25,054 nt of DNA from Eikenella sp963548155 (GCA_963548155.1 CAUUTP010000023.1:1-25054); one strand, 5' to 3'. Shown: positions 1-8,140, numbered from the stretch's first letter. The notes: a model not told the origin generated them from the letters alone. Translations and numbers: made by a program.

Positions 1-192
1 TGTTACTTACTGGCAAGGTTCTCTGAAATAGCACCTTTTTTGTTACTTATGCCGAATGGTTATTCATGATTCGCAGCCAGCAATCATCAATAGCATAAGA
101 ATGGCCTTGGAGCGCGCAAGGATGTTTATCAGCTATTCGCCTAGCTCAACTAATAAGTAGCCTTTAACCATCCTAATCCACCAAGCCAAACA
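1..192. other. Unassigned sequence beyond the ftsZ terminator
   Basis: No gene is supported here. The plus-strand frame starting at base 1 is open for 22 codons and ends at a TGA near base 69, so it could be the tail of a gene lying outside the window. The peptide (ending LLLMPNGYS) is too short to assign. The word TGTTACTTA occurs at both 1 and 41. The stretch looks AT-richer than the dcw genes. Confidence 0.3.
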
Positions 193-220
193 AAAACCTG
201 CCTCAAAAGAGGCAGGTTTT
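193..220 (-). terminator. Rho-independent terminator of ftsZ
   Basis: A perfect 12-bp stem (AAAACCTGCCTC with GAGGCAGGTTTT) closes an AAAA loop. On the minus strand the arm is followed by a T-rich run. It lies 20 bases past the ftsZ stop codon and ends the dcw cluster. The T/A flanks on both sides make it potentially bidirectional. It contains no DUS, unlike most other hairpins in the window. Confidence 0.88.
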
Positions 221-240
221 GCATTGAGAACCAGACTGGC

Positions 241-1413
241 TTAATCAGCCTGGCGGCGAATCACTGCTGGGATTTCGAAATCGTCCAACACAGATTGGTT
301 GGCAAAATCAGAAGCAGCCAAGTTCATAGTGCGGGCAGTGCGGCCGGAGCGGATAACACTGTCAATTTCCGGGAATCCACCATCTGTGCCAGTGGCTTGG
401 GCGGCTTTCACCATACGCAGGTTGCTGCTCTGGCTGTTATCGCCCTGCTCTTTCAAGCCGGTGGCAATGATGGTTACGCGGATTTCGCCTTCCGCCATGG
501 CAGCGTCTTCAGCTGTACCATATTTCAGCTCTGCATCGGGATGAGCATATTCGCTCACTACCGACATGATTTCTTTGTATTCTTTCATGGTCAGGCCGTC
601 GGGGGCGGTGGTGATGTTCACCAATACGCCACGCGCACCTTCCAGCGTTACGTTGTCCAGCAGCGGGCTGGCAATTGCCTGCTCGGTGGCCAAACGGGCA
701 CGGTCGATACCTTGTGCGAAACCAGAACCCATCATGGCCATGCCCATGATGCCCATTACGTTGCGTACGTCGGCGAAGTCCAAGTTGATCATACCAGGGC
801 AGGTAATCACTTCGGCAATGCCGGCTACGGCGTTACGCAATACGTTGTCGGCGGCACGGAATGCCTGGCGCACGGTTACATCTTCGCCCAAGGCGGTCAT
901 CAATTTGTCGTTCGGAATAACGATGAGTGAGTCTACTTGGTTTTTCAGGGTTTCCAAGCCGTCTTTGGCAATCTGGATGCGTTTACCTTCGTGCTCGAAC
1001 GGGCGGGTAACCACAGCCACAGTCAGGATACCCAGCTCACGGGCAATCTCGGCCACTACCGGAGCAGCGCCGGTACCGGTGCCGCCGCCCATACCGGTGG
1101 TAATGAACAGCATATTGGCGCCTTGAATGGCGTCAGCAATAGTTTCACGGTCTTCCAGAGCGGCATTGCGGCCGGTTTCAGGATTCGCACCGGCACCCAA
1201 ACCTTTGGTCAAATTAGTACCCAGCTGGATGCGCTTGGGCGCTTTGCTGCCCTGCAAAGATTGGGCATCGGTGTTGGCACTAATAAACTCAACGCCTTGC
1301 ACCGTGTTGTCTATCATATTGTTAATAGCATTACAGCCACCGCCACCAATACCGATAACTTTAATGACTGCCGGACTGGCTGCGGATTCGACAACATCAT
1401 AAACCAACTGCAT
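241..1413 (-). CDS. ftsZ: Cell division protein FtsZ
   Basis: Tubulin-like GTPase that polymerises at midcell into the Z ring and recruits the divisome. The 390-aa length is normal. Visible signatures are the nucleotide-binding GIGGGGCNA near residues 21-29, the tubulin signature GGGTGTG at 109-115, and the catalytic T7 loop NLDFAD at 210-215. A variable Gln/Ser-rich linker follows. The C-terminal peptide DDFEIPAVIRRQAD is the tail that contacts FtsA, and in other bacteria ZipA and MinC. The ATG start follows a strong AAGGAG Shine-Dalgarno. It is the last gene of the dcw cluster, about 100 bases after ftsA, with its own promoter-like sequence and a terminator downstream. Nothing is unusual in the protein. 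Confidence 0.98.
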   Translation of the reverse strand: MQLVYDVVESAASPAVIKVIGIGGGGCNAINNMIDNTVQGVEFISANTDAQSLQGSKAPKRIQLGTNLTKGLGAGANPETGRNAALEDRETIADAIQGANMLFITTGMGGGTGTGAAPVVAEIARELGILTVAVVTRPFEHEGKRIQIAKDGLETLKNQVDSLIVIPNDKLMTALGEDVTVRQAFRAADNVLRNAVAGIAEVITCPGMINLDFADVRNVMGIMGMAMMGSGFAQGIDRARLATEQAIASPLLDNVTLEGARGVLVNITTAPDGLTMKEYKEIMSVVSEYAHPDAELKYGTAEDAAMAEGEIRVTIIATGLKEQGDNSQSSNLRMVKAAQATGTDGGFPEIDSVIRSGRTARTMNLAASDFANQSVLDDFEIPAVIRRQAD

Positions 1414-1437
1414 TTAACACTCCTTTTGCGCCCCGGA

Positions 1438-1449
1438 AGGCTACCTGAA
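1438..1449 (+). repeat. DUS in the ftsZ leader
   Basis: Exact AGGCTACCTGAA. It lies between the predicted ftsZ promoter and the ftsZ Shine-Dalgarno, so it would be part of the ftsZ 5' untranslated RNA. It is unpaired: no inverted partner is nearby. Confidence 0.85.
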
Positions 1450-1465
1450 AAATGAAATCGCCCGT

Positions 1466-1497
1466 ATTATAAAGGTTTGAACGGATTTTGTGTGCAA
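1466..1497 (-). promoter_or_regulatory. Candidate ftsZ promoter
   Basis: On the minus strand a perfect -10 hexamer TATAAT (1466-1471) lies 20 bases from TTGCAC (1492-1497). That spacing is longer than the 17-base ideal, so the -35 assignment is weak. Initiation would fall near 1459, giving a leader of about 45 bases. Family knowledge: ftsZ commonly has promoters in the ftsA-ftsZ gap. Confidence 0.5.
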
Positions 1498-1512
1498 GAA
1501 TAAGCAAAAAGC

Positions 1513-2751
1513 TTAGAAATTGTTTTTCAGCCACTCTTTGAGGCGGTAGAAAACAGAATCTCCCTCTGCAGCCTGTCGCACGGTGTTATGCGTGCCATGT
1601 TGGCTGCTGTATTCGGCAGCGGTTTGCAGGAGGCCGATGGCGGTGGCGTAGCGCGGGTTACGGATGCGTTCCGACAAACCGCCCATTTCCTTCGGCACAC
1701 CGACGCGGGCGGGCAGGTTGAATACGTCTTCGGCCAGTTCCACCACACCGGAAAGCAAAGAGGCTCCGCCGGTGAGCACCACGCCGGAGGTGAGCACTTC
1801 TTCGGGGAAACCGGAACGGTGCAGTTCATTGCGGGTCAGTTCCAAAATTTCTTCCACGCGCGGGCCGATAACGCTGGCCAACACACGGCGTGAAATCTGG
1901 CGCGGGCTGCGGTCGCCCACGCTGGGCACTTCAATCATTTCATCCAAGCCATCGCCGGTAGCCAAGGCCACGCCATGGTTGATTTTGATGTATTCGGCGG
2001 CGTTGTAAGGGGTACGCAGGGCTTGCGCCAAATCGCGGGTAATCAAATCGCCGGCCACCGGGATTACCGCAGTGTGTCGGATTGCGCCGTTGGTGTACAC
2101 GGCGATATCGGTCGTGCCGCCGCCGATATCGATGACGCACACGCCCAGTTCTTTCTCGTCTTCAGTCAACACGGCACGGCCGCTGGCCAAGGGCTGCAGA
2201 ATCATATTGTCGATGTGCAGGCCGCAGCGTTCGATACATTTTTGAATGTTCTGCATGGCAGTAACCGCACCGGTTACGATATGAATGCGCGTATCCAGAC
2301 GCACACCGCTCATGCCGATAGGCTCGCGCACGCCGGGCTGGTTATCAATGATGTATTCCTGCACCACGGTGTGCAGAATCTGGTGATCCGGCGGAATATT
2401 TACAGCTTTAGCGGTTTCGATGGCACGGTCGATGTCGGCCTGCGTTACTTCGCCTTCCTTGATTTTCACCACGCCTTGCGAATTCATACTGCGGATGTGG
2501 TTGCCGGCAATGCCAGTTACCACGCTGCCGATTTGGCAATCGGCCATCAGCTGGGCTTCTTCCATAGCCTGGGTAATGGCTTGGGCGGTGGCATCAATAT
2601 TGGTTACCATGCCGGCTTTCAAGCCGTGTGACGGCGCTTGGCCAAAGCCGATGATGTGGATTTCTTTGTCGTCTTGCACTTCGCCGATTAAAACGATGGT
2701 TTTCGAGGTGCCGATGTCCAGCGCGCCCACCAATTGTTTGTTGTTTGACAT
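1513..2751 (-). CDS. ftsA: Cell division protein FtsA
   Basis: Actin-fold ATPase that tethers FtsZ filaments to the membrane and recruits later divisome proteins. The chosen start gives 412 aa beginning MSNNKQLVGALDIGTSK. An upstream in-frame start would add 17 residues (MRALAINN...) that FtsA proteins lack, so I rejected it. Visible motifs are phosphate 1 (LDIGTSKT, near residue 10), phosphate 2 (VIDIGGGTTDIAVY) and the adenosine motif (VVLTGGAS). The C-terminus VFYRLKEWLKNNF is the amphipathic membrane-targeting helix. It lies between ftsQ and ftsZ, as in most proteobacteria. The 128-base gap to ftsQ holds a repeat-like segment. Confidence 0.97.
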   Translation of the reverse strand: MSNNKQLVGALDIGTSKTIVLIGEVQDDKEIHIIGFGQAPSHGLKAGMVTNIDATAQAITQAMEEAQLMADCQIGSVVTGIAGNHIRSMNSQGVVKIKEGEVTQADIDRAIETAKAVNIPPDHQILHTVVQEYIIDNQPGVREPIGMSGVRLDTRIHIVTGAVTAMQNIQKCIERCGLHIDNMILQPLASGRAVLTEDEKELGVCVIDIGGGTTDIAVYTNGAIRHTAVIPVAGDLITRDLAQALRTPYNAAEYIKINHGVALATGDGLDEMIEVPSVGDRSPRQISRRVLASVIGPRVEEILELTRNELHRSGFPEEVLTSGVVLTGGASLLSGVVELAEDVFNLPARVGVPKEMGGLSERIRNPRYATAIGLLQTAAEYSSQHGTHNTVRQAAEGDSVFYRLKEWLKNNF

Positions 2752-2806
2752 AACTCTGTCTCGCTTATTGTTAAAATGGTTGTTTATAGCTAAAGCTCTC
2801 ATCTTC

Positions 2807-2866
2807 CTACTGCGTTGGCTCGTCTTGCCGTACCAGTTGTACTGTCTGCAACTTGCCGTCGTGTAG
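2807..2866. repeat. Fragment of a Neisseriaceae intergenic repeat
   Basis: The ftsQ-ftsA gap contains TACTGCGTTGGCTCGTCTTG followed by GCCGTACC, TTGTACTGTCTGC and TTGCCGTCGTG. This order of words closely resembles an intergenic repeat common in Neisseria genomes (recalled, not searched). It also resembles the element at 14398-14486, which shares the TACTGC, CTCG, GCCGTAC, TGTACT, TCTGC order. Terminal inverted repeats are not evident, so it may be a remnant. Confidence 0.5.
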
Positions 2867-2879
2867 AAAAATCACTGCT

Positions 2880-3635
2880 TCAGTCATGCCCGCCCGATTG
2901 CGGTTGTTGGTTGTTGTTATCTTCATTTGCCGCGCCCTGTTTGTAGCGCACGGCAAAGCCATCTTTATAGCGCAAATCCACGTATTGTACGTCGGCTGCG
3001 CGTTCTTTCAAGATTTCGTGCCATGCCTGCACAAAGCGGCGCAAACGATCTTGCGCGTCGACGCGGCCAAGATGCAGCCGGATGCCGTTCTCCAAAGCCA
3101 GCTCCCGCGAGGAGCGCGAGCTGTAGTCCATACGGCTGATTTTCAGATTAGTCGGCGCCAAGATGGCTTGGAACTCAATAAATTCCTCCACCATAATTTT
3201 ACGCATTCCGGGCGTACCTGCAAATACGGGAAAGTTTTCATCGGTAGGCGCATCGAAGCCTTTGCCTTCGCTATCCACCAGCCCGCCGCCTTCCCAGCGC
3301 GCCACCGGCTGCCGCTCTTCCACCCGGATTTGCACCGTATCCGGCCAGATTCGGCGCACTTCCACCTTAGCCACCCAAGGCAGCGTTTCAAACGCCTGCC
3401 GTGCTTCGTTCAAATCGGCTTTAAATATATTGCCGCGGATGTGGCGGTGGGCGGTTTGTTGCAGTTGCGTGGCACTTAAGCGATGCAGTTCGCCGTCAAT
3501 CTTCACCAGCTTTACCGGGAAATACGGCGAATTCATCATCCACATCACCGCTGCCACAATCAGGCCGACAGCAGCCAAAAGATAGAGGCTGCTGTTGATG
3601 CGTTTGAGCGCGCCGGCGTTATCCCAAAGTCGCAT
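2880..3635 (-). CDS. ftsQ: Cell division protein FtsQ
   Basis: Bitopic inner-membrane divisome scaffold that links cytoplasmic FtsA/FtsZ to periplasmic FtsB/FtsL and FtsI. The 251-aa protein has a short cytoplasmic N-terminus and one membrane segment (about residues 17-34, LYLLAAVGLIVAAVMWMM). A POTRA domain follows (about 42-110, from VKLVKIDGELHRLSATQL through VRRIWPDTVQIRVEERQPVARW). The beta domain ends near DGFAVRYK, and the tail is Asn/Gln-rich. The ATG lies inside the end of ddl, giving a 17-bp overlap and implying translational coupling. Its sequence is not strongly conserved across bacteria, but topology, POTRA pattern and position make the call safe. Confidence 0.95.
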   Translation of the reverse strand: MRLWDNAGALKRINSSLYLLAAVGLIVAAVMWMMNSPYFPVKLVKIDGELHRLSATQLQQTAHRHIRGNIFKADLNEARQAFETLPWVAKVEVRRIWPDTVQIRVEERQPVARWEGGGLVDSEGKGFDAPTDENFPVFAGTPGMRKIMVEEFIEFQAILAPTNLKISRMDYSSRSSRELALENGIRLHLGRVDAQDRLRRFVQAWHEILKERAADVQYVDLRYKDGFAVRYKQGAANEDNNNQQPQSGGHD

Positions 3636-4539
3636 GGCTCAATACTTCAACGCATAAATCGGCAAAATCCAAGCCGGTTTGCGCGGCGGCTTTCGGCACC
3701 AGGCTGTGGCTGGTCATACCGGGCACGGTGTTGATTTCCAACAAATAAAGCTTTCCGCTTTGGCTGCGCAGGAAATCCACCCGGCCCCAGCCGCGCCCGC
3801 CGATGGCTTCAAAACCAGCTTTGGCCAGGCGGCGGATTTCGGCCTCACCAGCTGCATCCAAATCGCTGGGGCATTGGTATACCGTGTCGTCGCGGAAATA
3901 CTTGGCGTCGTAATCGTAAAACTCGGTGGCCGGGATGATGTGGATACTGGGCAGTGCCTGTTGGCCGAGCACGGCGCAGGTGTATTCGCCGCCGTCGATA
4001 AAGCGTTCGGCGATGATTTCGCCGTGCAGATGGCGTTCGCGCAACTCGCGATACACTTTGGGCAGTTCGCCCGCCTGCTTCACTTTCACCACGCCCACGC
4101 TGCTGCCTTCGGCGGCAGGCTTCACAAACATCGGCAGGCCAAGCTCCGCTTCCACAGCGGCAAAATCCGTATCATCGTGCAACACGGCAAAATCGGGCAC
4201 AGGCAGGCCGAGCGCCTGCCAAATCAGTTTGCAGCGGTATTTGTCCATGCCCAGTGCGGAGGCGGCCATGCCACAGCCGGTATAGGGGATGCCGATGGAG
4301 TCGAGTAGCGCCTGCACGGTGCCATCTTCGCCATAAGTGCCGTGCAGCACATTGAAGGCTACCTGAAAACCCTGCGCTTTCAATTGCAGGATGTCTTGTT
4401 CTTTCGGATCGAACCGGTGGGCATCGATGCCTCGGCTCTGCAAGGCGGCCAATACGGCCGCGCCGCTGTCGAGCGACACTTCGCGCTCACTGGAAAATCC
4501 GCCGTTCAATACGGCCACTTTGCCAAACTGCTTGTTCAT
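3619..4539 (-). CDS. ddl: D-alanine--D-alanine ligase
   Basis: ATP-grasp ligase joining two D-alanines to make the dipeptide that MurF adds to the peptidoglycan precursor. I place the start at the ATG of MNKQFGKVAVLNGGFSSEREVSL, giving 306 aa, the usual DdlB length. The 92 in-frame codons upstream cross a DUS hairpin and are not family-like. Visible features are SEREVSLDSG (first D-Ala site), HGTYGEDG, EGSSVGVVKV, EFYDYDAKY (the Tyr typical of D-Ala rather than D-lactate ligases) and the metal/phosphate end LLEINTVPGMTSHSLVP. A DUS within the gene encodes FQVA. It overlaps ftsQ downstream and is separated from the upstream unknown gene by a DUS hairpin. Confidence 0.97.
   Translation of the reverse strand: MNKQFGKVAVLNGGFSSEREVSLDSGAAVLAALQSRGIDAHRFDPKEQDILQLKAQGFQVAFNVLHGTYGEDGTVQALLDSIGIPYTGCGMAASALGMDKYRCKLIWQALGLPVPDFAVLHDDTDFAAVEAELGLPMFVKPAAEGSSVGVVKVKQAGELPKVYRELRERHLHGEIIAERFIDGGEYTCAVLGQQALPSIHIIPATEFYDYDAKYFRDDTVYQCPSDLDAAGEAEIRRLAKAGFEAIGGRGWGRVDFLRSQSGKLYLLEINTVPGMTSHSLVPKAAAQTGLDFADLCVEVLSHATLG
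4356..4367 (+). repeat. DUS inside ddl
   Basis: Exact 12-mer. On the ddl coding strand it is read in the frame Phe-Gln-Val-Ala. Confidence 0.85.
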
Positions 4540-4565
4540 TTGCTTTACTTCTTTCTTGCTTCTAC

Positions 4566-4610
4566 TTTCAGGTAGCCTCATCAAACGCCCGTCTGAAAGG
4601 CTACCTGAAA
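4566..4610 (-). terminator. DUS-pair hairpin between the paralogue pair and ddl
   Basis: Inverted exact DUS copies (4567-4578 and 4598-4609) give a 13-bp stem with a 19-base loop, starting 3 bases past the stop codon at 4613. Inverted DUS pairs are known to act as transcription terminators in Neisseriaceae. There is no strong U-run, so strength is uncertain. The loop contains GTCTGAA, resembling the core of the meningococcal DUS. Confidence 0.6.
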
Positions 4611-4612
4611 AC

Positions 4613-5659
4613 TTAAAACCGGTAATGCCGCCAGCTCGGGTCGTATTCGCATATGGCCTGCGGCTTGAGTTCGGCAAACTGTTCACACAGTGCCTGTGCT
4701 TTCTCCATAAGGCGCTCCGGCTCGCCGGTGGCGGCAAATATGGTGCGCTCGCCCCGCGTGAGATTGGTGACGGCAATCGTGCCGATGCCTTGTTGCCGGT
4801 GACAGGCTTCGGCATCGAATTCGTCTTGCAGCCGGTAGGCCGCCATCAGTGCGTCTTCGCCGTTGATTTCGCAGCGTACGGAAACGCACCAGCCCATATC
4901 TGCCCGGCCGAGCAGGCTGTTGGCCGACTCGTTGCGCAGCAGCACCAGGCCATCTTGTTCGTTTTCTTCATCTTCATCGCGCTGATAGGCGGTATACTGC
5001 CATTCCGGCTCGGGATAGAGCGCATCGCGCCCCAAGGCTTTCCATACTTCGTCTATTTTTTCAGGTAGCCTGTGCAGCGGCACGGCTTCCGGCGGCATAG
5101 TATCCACAAAACCCAGTGCGCCCACTTTCACCACCGCGTCCCACTCGCCCAACACATGGTCGAGCATAATCAGCGCCAGCCGCTGCGCGGTTTCCAAATC
5201 TTCTGCCTTGGGCGGCTTGGCAAAAGCCACGTCCAGCGCGGGCAGGCCGCGCCATTCTCCGCAGCGCGCCAAAATATCCGCCGCCTGCATTTCCACGCCG
5301 CCCATGCGGATGGCAAACTGCTCGGGCGAGCCCAGCCGTTGGCGGAAACACAGCACCGAACGCTCGGTGGATTCCGCCGCTGTGGCAATCAGCGCCAACA
5401 CTTGCGGGAAGTGTTCCAAATCGCCGTTGGCGCTGAATACCAGCGCTCCGTCAGCCGGCGGTCCTTCCAATTCTACCACCACGCCTGGGCAGTATTCGTG
5501 CAGCAGGTTGTTGGCCTCGGTAACGAAGGCCACCGGGTCTTCCAGCGCTGCGAGCCGCGCCTCTTCGCGCCGCCACACCGTCCAAAAACAATGGGCATTA
5601 TCTTGCCATTCGCTCAAGCTGTGCCGCCCGGCGGCTTCGTTGGTATCTGATTTCGTCAT
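4613..5659 (-). CDS. Hypothetical two-domain protein (paralogue 1)
   Basis: A 348-aa soluble, acidic protein of unknown function. It shows no signal peptide or membrane helix. It is clearly paralogous to the gene just upstream. Both share an N-terminal region with LL..Y.PGV and an FS-NG-LE stretch, then RLA...LG-WD..VK.G, then PL..LP...D..W. The C-terminal region has RNESA-SLLGRAD..WC.SVRCE and both end DPSWRHYR. From memory the C-terminal half may belong to the DUF695 group, but I cannot confirm this. The start has an AAGGA Shine-Dalgarno that overlaps the stop of the upstream paralogue (3-base gap), so the two are probably cotranslated. A DUS encodes RLPEK at 5060-5071. A role in cell wall synthesis is suggested only by position. 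Confidence 0.85.
   Translation of the reverse strand: MTKSDTNEAAGRHSLSEWQDNAHCFWTVWRREEARLAALEDPVAFVTEANNLLHEYCPGVVVELEGPPADGALVFSANGDLEHFPQVLALIATAAESTERSVLCFRQRLGSPEQFAIRMGGVEMQAADILARCGEWRGLPALDVAFAKPPKAEDLETAQRLALIMLDHVLGEWDAVVKVGALGFVDTMPPEAVPLHRLPEKIDEVWKALGRDALYPEPEWQYTAYQRDEDEENEQDGLVLLRNESANSLLGRADMGWCVSVRCEINGEDALMAAYRLQDEFDAEACHRQQGIGTIAVTNLTRGERTIFAATGEPERLMEKAQALCEQFAELKPQAICEYDPSWRHYRF
5060..5071 (-). repeat. DUS inside paralogue 1
   Basis: Exact 12-mer in the coding orientation, read as Arg-Leu-Pro-Glu. Confidence 0.85.
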
Positions 5660-5662
5660 CTT

Positions 5663-6712
5663 TTATCCTTGCAAGCGGTAATGCCGCCATGATGGGTCGA
5701 ACACACAGTTGGCCTGCGCGTCCAGCCGCTCGTAGCGTGCGGTGATTTCCCGCACCTTTTCCCACAATCCTTCCGGCTCGGCCACCATGGCAAAGGCGGT
5801 GTATTCGCCTTTTTCCGCATCGGCCAGCATAGCAGTCAGGATGCCTTGCTCATGCTGCCCGACGCAGCCGGAAAACTCGTGTGCCAGTTCCTGCGCCAGA
5901 GCCTGGCTCATGTCATCATACACTTCGCAGCGCACGCTCAAACACCAGGCCAAATCAGCGCGCCCCAGCAGCGAAGCAGCCGATTCGTTACGCACCAAAA
6001 TTTTGGCTGGCTCGCCATCATCGTTTTCCGAGCCATACACACGGAATTCTGCCTCGCCGCTCGGATACACACCGTTGTGCCCCAGCTGGGCGCGCCACAA
6101 CTGATCAAAGGCAGCAGGCAGCTCGGCCAGCGGCAACGCGCCCCGAGGCGGCTGCTCCACCAGCTCCACATAGCCGGTTTTCACGTTTAAATCCCACTGC
6201 CCCAAAGCCTGCGCCAAGAGCAACCACACCGCCAGCCGGCGGTCGTCGGCATCGGTGCCGGCGGGATTATCGTTCACAAACACCCGCAAATGCACCAAAC
6301 CATCACTACCGGGCGCACAGGCTACCTGAAACTGACTGCCGGAAAGCTGCGTTTTGCCAAAACCGGCCTTGCGCTGCGGCAGTTCCGCAGCCCGGCAGCG
6401 CCGCAGCAAGGCCTGCACACCGAATGGCAAGCCCGGCGGTGCGGCCTCCGCCAGCAACACCGCATCGGCCATCGGCTCCAGCCGGCCCCCGCTGCTGAAG
6501 GCTACCTGAAACTTAGCACCGGCATCAACGACATAATCCGACACCGCCTGCAAAAACACGCCAGGAAAATAGTGATGCAGCAGATAGTTGCCGCTGTTCA
6601 CCAACGCCACGCAACCCCCGCTGGCCTGCCAAGGCTGCTCCCACTGCCAGCTTTGCCAAAAAGCAGCGGCACGCTGCCGCGCCTCTTGGCGGCGTTTCAG
6701 GAAATCATCCAT
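5663..6712 (-). CDS. Hypothetical two-domain protein (paralogue 2)
   Basis: A 349-aa protein of unknown function, paralogous to the gene that follows it and nearly the same length. It is predicted soluble, with no signal peptide or membrane segment. Shared landmarks are HYFPGVF near residue 47, LAVWLLLAQALGQWDLNVK near the middle, LVRNESAASLLGRADLAWCL in the C-terminal half, and the ending FDPSWRHYRLQG. The middle section (about 95-150) differs most from its sister. The ATG lies inside the end of murC (8-bp overlap, ATGGATGA), so it is translationally coupled to murC. Two DUS copies both encode FQVA. The duplication looks old because only scattered blocks are identical. The C-terminal half could be DUF695-like, which I recall rather than demonstrate. 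Confidence 0.85.
   Translation of the reverse strand: MDDFLKRRQEARQRAAAFWQSWQWEQPWQASGGCVALVNSGNYLLHHYFPGVFLQAVSDYVVDAGAKFQVAFSSGGRLEPMADAVLLAEAAPPGLPFGVQALLRRCRAAELPQRKAGFGKTQLSGSQFQVACAPGSDGLVHLRVFVNDNPAGTDADDRRLAVWLLLAQALGQWDLNVKTGYVELVEQPPRGALPLAELPAAFDQLWRAQLGHNGVYPSGEAEFRVYGSENDDGEPAKILVRNESAASLLGRADLAWCLSVRCEVYDDMSQALAQELAHEFSGCVGQHEQGILTAMLADAEKGEYTAFAMVAEPEGLWEKVREITARYERLDAQANCVFDPSWRHYRLQG
6319..6330 (+). repeat. DUS inside paralogue 2 (first)
   Basis: Exact 12-mer, read on the coding strand as Phe-Gln-Val-Ala. Confidence 0.85.
6499..6510 (+). repeat. DUS inside paralogue 2 (second)
   Basis: Exact 12-mer 180 bases from the previous copy and in the same frame, again encoding Phe-Gln-Val-Ala. 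Confidence 0.85.
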
Positions 6713-8102
6713 GCGCGGCTAAATCCCGCAAAGCCTGCGGCACTTTGTTGATGCTGCCTGCGCCCATATTCAGCAACAGGTCGCCGTCTTGCAGCATATT
6801 GAGCAGGGTGGCGGGCATATCGGCCACGTCGGCGCAGTAAATCGGCTCCAGCTTGCCGGCCACGCGCAGGGCACGGGTGAGGGCGCGGCTGTCGGCAGCC
6901 ACAATCGGCTCTTCACCGGCGGCGTATACATCGGTCAGCACTACTGCGTCGGCAGTGTTCAACACGCGCACGAAGTCTTCAAACAAATCGCGGGTGCGGG
7001 TGTAGCGGTGCGGCTGGAATGCCAATACCAGGCGGCGTTCTGGATAGGCGCCGCGGGCAGCGGAGAGCGTAGCAGCCATTTCCACCGGATGGTGGCCGTA
7101 GTCATCAACCACCAAGGCACTGCCGCCTTGCGGCAGCTTGATTTCGCCGTAGCTTTGGAAACGCCGTCCCACGCCGCCGAAACCGGCCAACCCACGCTGG
7201 ATGGCTTCCACGTCCGCGCCGCACTCCAGCGCCACACCGATGGCAGCCAGCGCGTTGAGCACATTGTGCCGCCCCGGTGCGTTCAGCCGCACTTCAAACG
7301 GCGCGATTGAGCGTTTGTTCAGGTGCACGGTAAAGCACATCTGCGCGCCTTCGCTGTGCACATTATCGGCGTAAATATCGGCGGTTTCGTCTAAACCATA
7401 AGTGACAAACGGTTTCTGAATTTCCGGCAGAATGGCACGCACATGTTCGCTATCAATACACAAAAATGCCTTGCCGTAGAACGGCATACGGTGCACAAAT
7501 TCCACAAAGGCCTGGTGCAGCTTGTCCACGCTGTGATCGTAGGTGTCCATGTGGTCGGTGTCGATATTGGTTACCACGGTAATCACGGGCGTGAGATACA
7601 GGAAAGAGGCGTCTGATTCGTCGGCCTCAGCCACAATATACTGCCCGCCGCCGAGCTTGGCGTTGGTGCCCGCAGCGGTGAGCTTGCCGCCAATCACGAA
7701 GGTCGGGTCGAGGCCGGCAGCGGTGAGGATGGAGGCAGTGAGGCTGGTGGTGGTGGTTTTGCCATGCGTGCCGGCAATGGCGATACCTTGGCCGAAGCGC
7801 ATAATCTCCGCCAGCATCATGGCGCGCGGAATCACCGGAATGCCTGCCTCGCGGGCGGCCAACACTTCCGGATTATCCGGCTTGATGGCGGTGGAAGTAA
7901 CCACCACGTCCACGCCCTCGATATGCTCTGCCGCATGGCCGTGGAACACTTTGATGCCCATATCGGCCAGCTGGCGCGTTACCGCGCTTTGCGCCTGATC
8001 CGAGCCGGATACGTCGAATTCTTTATACAGCACCTCGGCCAGGCCGCACATGCCAGAGCCGCCGATGCCGACGAAATGGATGCGTTTTACTCGTTGCTTC
8101 AT
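6705..8102 (-). CDS. murC: UDP-N-acetylmuramate--L-alanine ligase
   Basis: First Mur ligase: it adds L-Ala to UDP-MurNAc using ATP in the cytoplasm. I use the ATG of MKQRVKRIHFVGIGGSGM, giving 465 aa, a normal MurC length. The 46 codons further upstream run through a putative promoter and are not family-like. Motifs are the Rossmann GIGGSGM (13-18), the P-loop GTHGKTTTTS (111-120), EADESDASF, NIDTDHMDTY, APGRHNVLNALA and DDYGHHPVE. The C-terminus keeps FQPHRYTRT and the NMGAGSI end. It overlaps the downstream unknown gene by 8 bases. It is separated from murG by a 320-base gap with a terminator-like hairpin and its own candidate promoter. Confidence 0.97.
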   Translation of the reverse strand: MKQRVKRIHFVGIGGSGMCGLAEVLYKEFDVSGSDQAQSAVTRQLADMGIKVFHGHAAEHIEGVDVVVTSTAIKPDNPEVLAAREAGIPVIPRAMMLAEIMRFGQGIAIAGTHGKTTTTSLTASILTAAGLDPTFVIGGKLTAAGTNAKLGGGQYIVAEADESDASFLYLTPVITVVTNIDTDHMDTYDHSVDKLHQAFVEFVHRMPFYGKAFLCIDSEHVRAILPEIQKPFVTYGLDETADIYADNVHSEGAQMCFTVHLNKRSIAPFEVRLNAPGRHNVLNALAAIGVALECGADVEAIQRGLAGFGGVGRRFQSYGEIKLPQGGSALVVDDYGHHPVEMAATLSAARGAYPERRLVLAFQPHRYTRTRDLFEDFVRVLNTADAVVLTDVYAAGEEPIVAADSRALTRALRVAGKLEPIYCADVADMPATLLNMLQDGDLLLNMGAGSINKVPQALRDLAAHG

Positions 8103-8140
8103 AGTTATCACTGCTTCCCGGGCAGCCTTTGCAGACAAAA

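Noticed and set aside
4540..4815. N-terminal extension of ddl
   Set aside because: The added residues cross a DUS hairpin and the end of the upstream gene, and Ddl proteins begin at the downstream Met.
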